Below are positions 1 to 6,574 of a stretch of 12,522 bases of DNA, in pieces; the stretch's first letter is position 1, and every line of letters starts with the position of its first letter. The notes below the pieces were generated by a model. That model worked only from the letters and a program-made list of their open reading frames with translations. It had not been told where the DNA came from and did not search any database. The position numbers and the translations under genes are program-made. This stretch comes from Dehalococcoidia bacterium. Lineage in GTDB: Bacteria; Chloroflexota; Dehalococcoidia; UBA6926. Where the stretch lies: the NCBI GenBank assembly GCA_030754805.1, contig JASLZO010000018.1:1-12522 (forward strand), written 5' to 3'.

Positions 1-63
1 CGCGCCTACTCCATGATCAAGAAGGCAACCGAAGAACGGGCCGAAAAAGACTCCGGCGACTAA
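1..63 (+). CDS. C-terminal end of an unidentified protein (partial)
   Basis: Frame 1 is open from the window edge and ends with TAA at 61-63. It gives only the last 20 residues, RAYSMIKKATEERAEKDSGD, a charged, probably helical tail. The end lies 77 bases from the 3' end of the convergent gmk gene, and a strong palindrome sits between the two. That is what one expects at the ends of two facing genes. There is too little sequence to name the family, and the gene could equally be a remnant. Confidence 0.5.
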   Translation, partial: RAYSMIKKATEERAEKDSGD

Positions 64-86
64 CACCCGCGCCGCTCGTCAAACGG

Positions 87-120
87 AGAGACGGGACAAG
101 AGGCCTCTTGTCCCGTCTCT
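87..120. terminator. Perfect palindrome between convergent genes, probable bidirectional terminator
   Basis: Bases 87-103 are exactly reverse-complementary to 104-120, giving a 17-bp stem with no spacer; in RNA the central bases would form the loop. It lies between the stop of the left plus-strand gene (63) and the stop of gmk (140). No T-run follows on either strand, so it is not a classical intrinsic terminator. The position and stem strength still make transcription termination in both directions the simplest role. Confidence 0.65.
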
Positions 121-139
121 TGGCCAAACTCCATTGGCG

Positions 140-736
140 TTACACCACAGGCCAAGGCCGGTCCGTCCGCCGCGACTCCGATTCGATGATTTCCGCCGTT
201 CGGTCCACGGCCGCCTCCACCCCCCCGTCATCGTTAACGACGGTGAAATCGAACCCGTCGGCGAGGGGCATCTCGGACCGAGCCTCCTCGAGCCGGCGAC
301 GAACTCCAGCCTCGTCGATCCCACCCCGAGCCGTGAGCCGCTTCTCAAGGGATTCCATCGACGGTGGCGCGACGAAAATCGTCAGCGCTGTCGGATCGAT
401 CCGTCGGATGTTCTCCACGCCCTGTACATCGGTCCTTACGATCACCGACTCGCCTTGCTCCAGGGCCTCTCGGACTTGCGCCCTTGGCACCCCGTAACGG
501 TTCCCATAGACCTCCGCCCATTCCAGCAGTTGGTCGTCCGCGACCATGCGGCCGAACTCCTCCGGTGAGACGAAGTGGTAGTCGACCCCGTCCTGCTCAC
601 CGGGTCGCGGCGAGCGAGTAGTGGCCGTGATCGCCATTCTCAACGGCAACCCACGCTGGATTAGCGCTTTGACAATGGAATCCTTCCCAGCACCGGAAGG
701 GCCGGAAACGATGATCAGAAGTGTGCGAGGGCCCAT
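140..736 (-). CDS. gmk: Guanylate kinase
   Basis: This 198-residue protein phosphorylates GMP (and dGMP) to GDP with ATP in the cytoplasm, and the length is normal for bacterial Gmk. The P-loop GPSGAGKDS is at residues 12-20. The GMP-binding segment follows: TTRSPRPGE at 39-47, DYHFV at 52-56, EWAEVYGNRYGVP at 72-84. The nucleotide-binding strand motif DVQG is at 103-106. Translation probably starts at ATG 736, nine bases after the remA stop. No strong ribosome binding site is visible there, so translational coupling to remA is likely. It is the last gene of the minus-strand cluster. One oddity is Asp19 directly after the P-loop lysine, where most Gmk proteins have Ser, Thr or Gly. Family assignment is secure. 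Confidence 0.97.
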   Translation of the reverse strand: MGPRTLLIIVSGPSGAGKDSIVKALIQRGLPLRMAITATTRSPRPGEQDGVDYHFVSPEEFGRMVADDQLLEWAEVYGNRYGVPRAQVREALEQGESVIVRTDVQGVENIRRIDPTALTIFVAPPSMESLEKRLTARGGIDEAGVRRRLEEARSEMPLADGFDFTVVNDDGGVEAAVDRTAEIIESESRRTDRPWPVV

Positions 737-745
737 CGGGCCGGT

Positions 746-1033
746 TCAGAATGCGGCGCTGCCGTCCGTCGGGATCCCGGTCGCGCGCGTTGACTGCAGA
801 CGGCTCGCCACGGTCTCCGGGTTGATCGCCGCCAGCACGATGTGACCGCTGTCCATCACCAGCACGGCCTTCGTTCGTCGCCCGTTCGTCATATCGATGA
901 GTTCCGCCCGGTTCCGGCCCTCTCGGATGAGACGTTTCGTCGGAGCGGCACTCGGCGCGATCACCGCCAGCACGCGGTTCATCGCGAGGTGGTTGCCGAA
1001 CCCCATATGAAGAAGCTCTGGACCCATGACCAT
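746..1033 (-). CDS. remA: RemA/DUF370 family regulatory protein
   Basis: This 95-residue protein belongs to the RemA (DUF370) family. In Bacillus subtilis RemA is a DNA-binding activator of biofilm-matrix genes; the role in other phyla is largely untested. Family hallmarks are all present: LLHMGFGN near the start, MNRVLAVIAPSAAPTKRLI with the conserved Arg and Pro-Lys-Arg, LID, NGRRTKAV, MDSGHIVLAAI and NPETVASRL. The reading frame is open to ATG 1051, but I chose ATG 1033 because GGAGGG (1047-1042) sits 8 bases upstream of it; ATG 1027 is a further option. It lies directly upstream of gmk, a pairing seen in many bacteria, and 41 bases downstream of aroA. The C-terminal tail after about residue 78 is not conserved. 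Confidence 0.93.
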   Translation of the reverse strand: MVMGPELLHMGFGNHLAMNRVLAVIAPSAAPTKRLIREGRNRAELIDMTNGRRTKAVLVMDSGHIVLAAINPETVASRLQSTRATGIPTDGSAAF

Positions 1034-1041
1034 CGGTTCGA

Positions 1042-1047
1042 CCCTCC
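1042..1047 (-). promoter_or_regulatory. Ribosome binding site fixing the remA start
   Basis: On the minus strand GGAGGG lies 8 bases before ATG 1033. This favours that start over the longer in-frame ATG at 1051, which overlaps the site itself. Confidence 0.7.
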
Positions 1048-1074
1048 ACATGAAGAGCTCGTTGATTCCGGGAC

Positions 1075-2391
1075 TTACGTCGGGCGAATCGCTCCGCCTG
1101 CCTGTTCCAGGGCTTTCCAGAAACCCGGATACGAGACATCGACAGCTTCGGCACCGTCGATATGCGTCGTTCCGCGCGCCAGAACCCCTGCTACCCCCAG
1201 GGTCAGTGCCAACCGGTGGTCCCCACCGCTCCGGACGGTCGCACCCTGTAACTGTTGGCGGCCAAAGACTAGCATGCCGTCCGGCCGTTCCTCAAGACGG
1301 GCCCCGAGGCGTGAGAGCTGCCCCACCGTCGCTGCGATCCGATCGCTCTCCTTTACCCGAAGCTCCTGTGCGTCGCGAATGACCGTGGTCCCTGCAGCCT
1401 GCGTCGCTGCCAGCGCCAGCAGTGGGAGCTCGTCGATCAACCGCGGAATGATCGATCCACCGATCTCGACTGCCTTCAGGTCGCTGGACTCGACGGTGAT
1501 ATCAGCGATTGGCTCATCCGGCCCTTCTTCGGTCTCACCGACATCCAACCTCGCTCCCATCTCCAACAGGATGTCGATGATGCCGGTGCGGGTCGGATTC
1601 ACGCCGACCCTCCGCACGGTGATCCGAGCGTTCGGATGGATCGCACCGGCCACCAACCAAGGAGCGGCGCCGCTGATATCCGCTGGGACCCTGACGTCAA
1701 TCGCCTTTGGAGGCGCACCCGGGTCCAGTCGTACGCGGCCACCCTCTCCGTTCACCGAAACCCCCATCGCACGGAGCATGCGCTCAGTGTGGTCGCGGGA
1801 CGGAGAGGGCTCTTCTAAGATTGTCGGTCCGCGAGCCGAGAGTCCGGCCAGCAGCAGCGCTGACTTCACTTGGGCGCTCGCGACTGGCATCGTGTACTCG
1901 AAACCGTGCAGGTTCCCGCCACGGACGGTAAGCGGAGCCAGCGTTCCCCCCGCGCGGCCGAAAATCTCCGCTCCCATCTGCGCGAGCGGTTCCGCGACCC
2001 GCCCCATGGGTCGCCCCCGCAGCGAGCGGTCACCGGTCAGCACCGCCGTCATCGGTGCGCCCGCCAACAATCCCAGCAGGAACCGCATCGTTGTCCCGCT
2101 ATTCCGTACGTCCAGGACGCGTTCCGGTTCGTTTAACCCTCCGATTCCATGCGGCTCGAATGTCAGCGTGGCCGTGAACTCGTCCGGCTCACGGCGGTCG
2201 GTCACCCGCAGTCCGAGCGCGCGGATACATGCGAGCGTCGCCAACGTATCCCCGCCTCGTGGGAAGTTGGTTACCGTCGCCGGACCAACGGCGGCGGCGT
2301 TCAGAATCAGCGAGCGGTGGGCGATCGATTTGTCGCCCGGCGGAGTCACCTCGAATTCCAACCTTCGAGGCGGGATGACCGTGGTTCGCAC
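1075..2391 (-). CDS. aroA: 3-phosphoshikimate 1-carboxyvinyltransferase (EPSP synthase)
   Basis: AroA joins PEP to shikimate-3-phosphate to give EPSP, the sixth shikimate-pathway step, in the cytoplasm. The 438-residue protein shows the full motif set: PGDKSIAHR (18-26), NSGTTMR (97-103), DRSLRGRPM (121-129), SAQVKSALLLAG (172-183), RDHTERML (199-206), IDELP (319-323, catalytic Asp320), ELRVKESDRI (343-352) and GGDHRLAL near the C terminus. NSGTTMRF instead of the NAGTAMRP of E. coli type enzymes points to a class II-like enzyme. The glycine at the glyphosate-sensitivity position is retained. The start is GTG 2391, 23 bases after the tyrA stop; no strong ribosome binding site precedes it, so coupling to tyrA is plausible. 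It is the middle gene of the tyrA-aroA-remA-gmk run. Confidence 0.97.
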   Translation of the reverse strand: MRTTVIPPRRLEFEVTPPGDKSIAHRSLILNAAAVGPATVTNFPRGGDTLATLACIRALGLRVTDRREPDEFTATLTFEPHGIGGLNEPERVLDVRNSGTTMRFLLGLLAGAPMTAVLTGDRSLRGRPMGRVAEPLAQMGAEIFGRAGGTLAPLTVRGGNLHGFEYTMPVASAQVKSALLLAGLSARGPTILEEPSPSRDHTERMLRAMGVSVNGEGGRVRLDPGAPPKAIDVRVPADISGAAPWLVAGAIHPNARITVRRVGVNPTRTGIIDILLEMGARLDVGETEEGPDEPIADITVESSDLKAVEIGGSIIPRLIDELPLLALAATQAAGTTVIRDAQELRVKESDRIAATVGQLSRLGARLEERPDGMLVFGRQQLQGATVRSGGDHRLALTLGVAGVLARGTTHIDGAEAVDVSYPGFWKALEQAGGAIRPT

Positions 2392-2414
2392 GACGGATCG
2401 GTTCCGGAGGCGGT

Positions 2415-3422
2415 CTACGACCCGCGCTCGCGCCGACTTTCGATTTCCTGTTCCTGCTTGGAGACCCGCCTCCCCAGTTGGGCCAACCGGTCCCCGCCGA
2501 ACGTCCCCATGATGTTCTCGGCAGCGGTTGGAATCTCGTCGAAGGCCTTGGCCGCCTCCGTCTCGACGACCTTCCCACGGAGCCAGCCGTCACGCGCGTC
2601 GAACGCCTCCTCCAAGCCATCCATCAACGGCTCGCCGCCCACTTCGATCAGTCGGCGGAATGCCGTCAGGTCGTTCTGGTACTGGTCGATCCAGCGCAGT
2701 ACGGACTCGCGGTTCGTCGTGAATATTCCGTGGTGCATGGCAGGTGAGCCCGAGGCCAGCCGGGAAACGTCTCGGAAGCTGCCTGCGGCAAGGCCCGCCA
2801 TCTCTCGCCAGCTCGGTGAGCTGGATGCGGACCGCATCAATGCGATCGAAACGGCGATCGGCAGGTGGCTCACCGCGGCTACCAGCCCGTCGTGCTCGTT
2901 TGCGTCCATGAAGTAGTGCTTCGCGCCTATCAACTCGACGAGGCCGACGACGGTCTTCACCGCCGCCTCCGACGACCGTGCCTGGGGAATAACGGCATAG
3001 GTCGCGTTCTCGAACATCCCACTCTGCGCGCCGTCCACCCCAGGGGTTTCGACGCCCGCCATCGGGTGGCCCCCGACGAACTCGACTGAATCTGGGAGCA
3101 GTTCGCCCGCCCATGCCAGCACATCCACCTTCGTCGAGGCCGTATCGGTCACGATCGCCCCTGGAGACAGGCTGGACCCGATCGCCCCCATCACATCCTT
3201 CACCGCCGTCACCGGGACCGACAGGAACACGATCGACGCGTCCTCTACCGTGCCCGGAAGGCTGTACGAGATTTTGTCGACCGCGCCCCGCTTCCGAGCG
3301 ATACCCGCGGTCGAGGGTTCGATATCGTGGCCGATGATCTCGATGTCGGGCAGCTTCGCCCTGAGGTCCATACCGATCGACGCCCCGATCTGGCCGAGTC
3401 CGATGATGGCTATGCGATGCAT
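2415..3422 (-). CDS. tyrA: Prephenate (or arogenate) dehydrogenase
   Basis: This cytoplasmic enzyme makes 4-hydroxyphenylpyruvate from prephenate, or tyrosine from arogenate, using NAD(P)+. The 335-residue protein begins with a Rossmann fold, GLGQIGAS at 8-15. Asp33 at the end of the second strand suggests NAD+ preference. Then come TDTASTK (92-98), GGHPMAGVETPG (117-128, catalytic-type His119), SHLPIA (185-190, His186) and the substrate-side motif SFRDVSRLASGSP (215-227). The last part is helical. There is no ACT domain and no chorismate mutase domain, so it is a stand-alone TyrA. ATG 3422 is preceded by a moderate AGGGGAAG ribosome binding site. It lies 57 bases after the protease gene and 23 bases before aroA. 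The sequence does not settle prephenate versus arogenate as substrate. Confidence 0.95.
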   Translation of the reverse strand: MHRIAIIGLGQIGASIGMDLRAKLPDIEIIGHDIEPSTAGIARKRGAVDKISYSLPGTVEDASIVFLSVPVTAVKDVMGAIGSSLSPGAIVTDTASTKVDVLAWAGELLPDSVEFVGGHPMAGVETPGVDGAQSGMFENATYAVIPQARSSEAAVKTVVGLVELIGAKHYFMDANEHDGLVAAVSHLPIAVSIALMRSASSSPSWREMAGLAAGSFRDVSRLASGSPAMHHGIFTTNRESVLRWIDQYQNDLTAFRRLIEVGGEPLMDGLEEAFDARDGWLRGKVVETEAAKAFDEIPTAAENIMGTFGGDRLAQLGRRVSKQEQEIESRRERGS

Positions 3423-3479
3423 GACAGTGCTCTTCCCCTATCCGGGTTCCCTAGTGCGACCACTCTACCCGCTCGGCCT

Positions 3480-4166
3480 TCAGACTCCCACCAGCAGACG
3501 GAAAAAGAACTCAATCGGCGGGAACAGGACCGTCCGCAAGATGCCGATGTCCAGGAAGATGTCCGCCATGATGATTCCCATCAGCACCGGGGGCCCGTAG
3601 CGCTCGGTCCGCGTGAGCCACCCCGCCAGTTCGGGTGGAGCGAACCCGATAGCCACCTTCCCGCCGTCCAGTGGCGACAACGGGACGAGGTTAAAGAACC
3701 CGAGGAGCAGGTTGTAGAAGATTAGGTGCGTCGCCAGCAAGCCCAGCCACTCTCCTATGCTCCCAACGTCGGGTCGAAATTGGTTCGGTTGGATCGTCAG
3801 GTCGAGCACGCGGACGACGGCCGCCGTCACGATCGCCACCGTGAAGTTCGCGCCCGGTCCCGCCAGCGACACGAAACCCATCGACCGCCGGCCCCCCCGG
3901 AGGTTCATCGTGTTCACGGGCACCGGCTTTCCCCATCCGAACCCCGCGACCAGGAACAGTAGTGTCCCCGCGAGGTCCAGATGGCGTCTCGGGTCCAGCG
4001 ACACCCGACCTAGGCGCTCCGCCGTCATGTCGCCGAAACGCCGCGCAACCAGCGCATGGCTGGCCTCATGGAACGTCAGTGCCGTCAGCAGCGCGACCAC
4101 GAACGCCATCACGACCTGGATCAGCAGCAGAGGATCGTCGCTCAGGGATGAGAGAAGGCGGAGCAT
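3480..4166 (-). CDS. M50 family (site-2-protease-like) membrane metalloprotease
   Basis: This 228-residue integral membrane protein belongs to the compact S2P family (YwhC-like) of intramembrane zinc proteases. The zinc motif HEASH is at 33-37 inside the first long hydrophobic segment. FLVAGFGWGKPVPVN (71-85) and SLAGPGANF (100-108) are typical of this subgroup. The second metal-ligand motif, NLVPLSPLDGG, is at 159-169 with Asp167 as third ligand. Hydrophobic stretches near 12-32, 105-120, 139-163 and 190-222 fit four or more membrane passes. There is no PDZ domain, unlike RseP. The substrate is unknown and the neighbours give no clue. ATG 4166 has no ribosome binding site, and a GATAAT box lies 8 bases upstream, suggesting a leaderless mRNA. 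Confidence 0.9.
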   Translation of the reverse strand: MLRLLSSLSDDPLLLIQVVMAFVVALLTALTFHEASHALVARRFGDMTAERLGRVSLDPRRHLDLAGTLLFLVAGFGWGKPVPVNTMNLRGGRRSMGFVSLAGPGANFTVAIVTAAVVRVLDLTIQPNQFRPDVGSIGEWLGLLATHLIFYNLLLGFFNLVPLSPLDGGKVAIGFAPPELAGWLTRTERYGPPVLMGIIMADIFLDIGILRTVLFPPIEFFFRLLVGV

Positions 4167-4174
4167 GGATTGTC

Positions 4175-4203
4175 ATTATCCGTTGCTCGCGCTCCGTTGG
4201 CCA
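4175..4203 (-). promoter_or_regulatory. Putative promoter of the M50-tyrA-aroA-remA-gmk cluster
   Basis: Reading the minus strand, TGGCCA (4203-4198, four of six matches to TTGACA) is followed after 17 bases by GATAAT (4180-4175, five of six matches to TATAAT). Only 8 bases separate the box from ATG 4166, so transcription would start at or next to the start codon. That fits the absence of a ribosome binding site. This is an inference from sequence alone. Confidence 0.45.
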
Positions 4204-4227
4204 CGCGCTACCATCTCCCGAGCAACG
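4181..4227. repeat. 9-bp inverted repeat in the divergent intergenic region
   Basis: CGTTGCTCG (4181-4189) and CGAGCAACG (4219-4227) are exact reverse complements separated by 29 bases. The left arm fills part of the predicted promoter spacer of the M50 gene, and the right arm lies about 35 bases before the start of the plus-strand hydroxylase gene. It could be a pair of operator half-sites for a regulator controlling both directions, or a hairpin in the plus-strand leader. Confidence 0.4.
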
Positions 4228-4248
4228 CAACGCACGGACTCCCGAAAC

Positions 4249-4254
4249 AAGAGG
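4249..4254 (+). promoter_or_regulatory. Ribosome binding site selecting the GTG start at 4263
   Basis: AAGAGG lies 8 bases before GTG 4263. The frame is open back to an ATG at 4170, but that start would put the N-terminal 31 residues across the divergent promoter region and give a segment unlike the family. Confidence 0.65.
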
Positions 4255-4262
4255 TGCGCACG

Positions 4263-6500
4263 GTGGCGACGACCGAATACCGCGTGGTAGGGCAGCCGAC
4301 CAACAGGACCGAGGGTCCCGAGAAAGTGACTGGCCGTGCTAGGTACAGCCTCGATGTGACGTTGCCGGACGCCCTCTGGTGCAAGATCCTCCGCAGCCCG
4401 TACCCTCACGCTCGCATCATCCGTATCGACGCGTCGAGGGCTCGCGAGCTTCCGGGCGTTCACGCGATTCTTACGGGCGAGGACGTGAAGGGCCTCCGCA
4501 CCGGGCGTGTCGCGATCAAGGACGAGCCCGTCCTGGCATGGGATCGCGTCCTGTTCGTCGGTGATAAGGTCGCGGCCGTGGCCGCCGACGACGAGGACAT
4601 CGCGCAACAGGCGCTGGACCTCATCGAGGTCGATTACGAGCCCCTTCCGGCCATCCTCACCGCGCAGGAAGCGGTCGCGCCGGGAGCTCACGTCCTTCAC
4701 CCTGATCGAGCCTCGTACCCGGGTGGTGGCGGCACGGCGCCGGACGCCCCTCCGACCAACCTCTACGTCAGCATGCCGCACCAGAAGGGCGACATCGACC
4801 AGGGCTTCGCCGATGCCGACGTCATCGTCGAACGCGCATACCGGACGCCATGGTCGCACCAGGCATATCTGGAACCCCACACCGCCCTCGTGTGGGTCGA
4901 TCAGGAGAGCCGTATCCAGATCTGGTCGTCCAGCCAGATGCCGTCCGGCGTCCACGAGGAATTCACCCGCCTTTTCGACCTTCCACCGGAGACCGTCTCG
5001 GTCCATTCGTCGTACGTCGGTGGGTCCTTCGGCGGGAAGGCAGACGGCACCGGGGTGCCTCTGTGTTTCCTGCTCGCGAAGGCCACCGGCAAGCCGGTCA
5101 AGTTCGTGATGGACTATTCCGAAGAACTCATGGCGATGAGTCCCCGTCACCCCTCGACCATTCGCATCAAGGCAGGCGCGAAGCGAGATGGCACCCTCAC
5201 CGCATGGGAAGCCGAGGCCTACTTCGCGTCCGGTGCCTACGCTGCTTACGCTCCCGGCTTCATGGGACGTGTGATGGAGGTCGCCGGTTCGTACGTCATC
5301 CCCAACGTCTCCACGGTCGCCCATCAGACCTACACCAACACCGTGCCGTGTGGCTTCTCCCGCGCCCCCGGCGAGTTCCAGGGCATCTTCGCCGGCGAGT
5401 CTCATATCGATGCTATCGCACACGAACTCGGTATCGATCCGTTCGAGATGCGACGCAAAAACGTCATCCACGACGGCGACGAGCTTCCGGATGGTCGGAA
5501 ATTCAAGGCGGTCCGGCTCGAAGAAACGCTGCATGCAGCCGTCGAGGCCGCCGGGTATTTTGATCCGAGGGAGCCCAATGTCGGGCGCGGTATCGGCATC
5601 GGTCACCGAAGCCAGGCCGGAGGAGACGCGCATGCAACCGTCACGGTCGAGGCGGACGGCTCCATCAGCGCCACTATTTCCATCTTCGAGACAGGCGCTG
5701 GCAGCCTCACCGTCACCGCGCAGATCGTCGCCGAAGAACTCGGTGTTCCTGCCGACCGCGTCGAGGTCTCCTCACGGTCCACGACCGACCAAGGCGCCCT
5801 CCTGGGCACGGGCGGCAGCCGGGGAGCGCGAGTGACCTCGATCGCCGCCGCCGAGGCCGGCCGCCACACTGCCGGCACGCTCCGTCGCCTCGCGGCCGAA
5901 TTCTTCGGCTGGGCCGAAGAGTCCATCAGATTCGAGGACGGTCATCTCGTCGATGGCCCGTCGACCAGCCGTGTCCCCATCGAAGACATCGTCAGGCGTT
6001 CCGGCGCACCCGCCGTGGGTGAAGGGGCCGTCACCGCAACCCAGTCCGAATACACATCGTGGAGTGTCCAGATTGCCGAGGTTGCCATCGACCGGGAGAC
6101 CGGCGAGATCGACCTTCGCAAGCTCACCACCGCCACCGAGACCGGCCGCATCCTGAATCCCGTCGGCTTTTACGGCCAGATCCAGGGAGGCATCGTCTGG
6201 GCCATGGGCGAGGCGCTGATGGAAGAACTCGTCGTCGAGGATGGTCGCGTCACGAACCCTTCGTTCGCTGACATGAAAATCCCGACAGAGCGTGACCTGC
6301 CTGAACTTCGGACCGTCGTCCTCGAATCGACCGCCGGCGAGGGACCCTACGGTGTCCGCGGCATCGGCGAGCACACCAACATCATGACTGCCCCCGCCAT
6401 AGCTAACGCCATCGAGGACGCCTCGAACGCCCGCGTCCGCGAACTACCGATAACCGCCGAAAAGGTACGAGCAGCCCTCGCGGCACATCCCCCCCGCTGA
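4263..6500 (+). CDS. Xanthine dehydrogenase family molybdopterin-binding subunit
   Basis: This is the large, molybdenum-cofactor subunit of a xanthine oxidase/aldehyde oxidase family hydroxylase; such enzymes add water-derived oxygen to N-heterocycles or aldehydes. From GTG 4263 it has 745 residues, near the usual 750-790. The N-terminal Ald_Xan_dh a/b hammerhead (about 14-130) has KVTGRARYSLD and SPYPHARI. The Mo-binding domain shows HQAYLEP (199-205), YVGGSFGGK (251-259), GFSRAPGEF (364-372), GQIQGG (638-643) and GIGE (700-703), where Glu703 matches the catalytic base. The VAYRCSFR loop of form I CO dehydrogenase is absent. No FAD or 2Fe-2S subunit gene is adjacent, so electron-transfer partners must be elsewhere or the protein is an orphan paralogue. 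The substrate cannot be told from sequence. Confidence 0.93.
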   Translation: MATTEYRVVGQPTNRTEGPEKVTGRARYSLDVTLPDALWCKILRSPYPHARIIRIDASRARELPGVHAILTGEDVKGLRTGRVAIKDEPVLAWDRVLFVGDKVAAVAADDEDIAQQALDLIEVDYEPLPAILTAQEAVAPGAHVLHPDRASYPGGGGTAPDAPPTNLYVSMPHQKGDIDQGFADADVIVERAYRTPWSHQAYLEPHTALVWVDQESRIQIWSSSQMPSGVHEEFTRLFDLPPETVSVHSSYVGGSFGGKADGTGVPLCFLLAKATGKPVKFVMDYSEELMAMSPRHPSTIRIKAGAKRDGTLTAWEAEAYFASGAYAAYAPGFMGRVMEVAGSYVIPNVSTVAHQTYTNTVPCGFSRAPGEFQGIFAGESHIDAIAHELGIDPFEMRRKNVIHDGDELPDGRKFKAVRLEETLHAAVEAAGYFDPREPNVGRGIGIGHRSQAGGDAHATVTVEADGSISATISIFETGAGSLTVTAQIVAEELGVPADRVEVSSRSTTDQGALLGTGGSRGARVTSIAAAEAGRHTAGTLRRLAAEFFGWAEESIRFEDGHLVDGPSTSRVPIEDIVRRSGAPAVGEGAVTATQSEYTSWSVQIAEVAIDRETGEIDLRKLTTATETGRILNPVGFYGQIQGGIVWAMGEALMEELVVEDGRVTNPSFADMKIPTERDLPELRTVVLESTAGEGPYGVRGIGEHTNIMTAPAIANAIEDASNARVRELPITAEKVRAALAAHPPR

Positions 6501-6574
6501 CCTTCTGAGGGATACTGGCTGGTCTGGTAGGTGTCGACCACCGAAAAGTAACCACCAAACGTCGGACGCCTCAC

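Noticed and set aside
842..2512. Long plus-strand open frame (556 codons) opposite aroA and remA
   Set aside because: It is antisense to two clearly recognisable genes, is Ser/Arg/Pro-rich, and shows no protein motif; it is a by-product of GC-rich codon use on the other strand.
4176..5633. 485-codon minus-strand open frame inside the molybdenum hydroxylase gene
   Set aside because: It lies opposite a gene with a full family motif set, and its translation (Arg/Asp/Val-rich) has no recognisable domain.
4263..6500. Carbon monoxide dehydrogenase large subunit (coxL)
   Set aside because: The VAYRCSFR active-site loop of form I enzymes is missing and coxM/coxS are not adjacent, so only the broader family name is justified.
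6501..6574. Terminator between the convergent hydroxylase and dehydrogenase genes
   Set aside because: Only a weak GGTG/CACC stem of 4 bp with a 5-base loop was found and no T-run, which is not enough to call.
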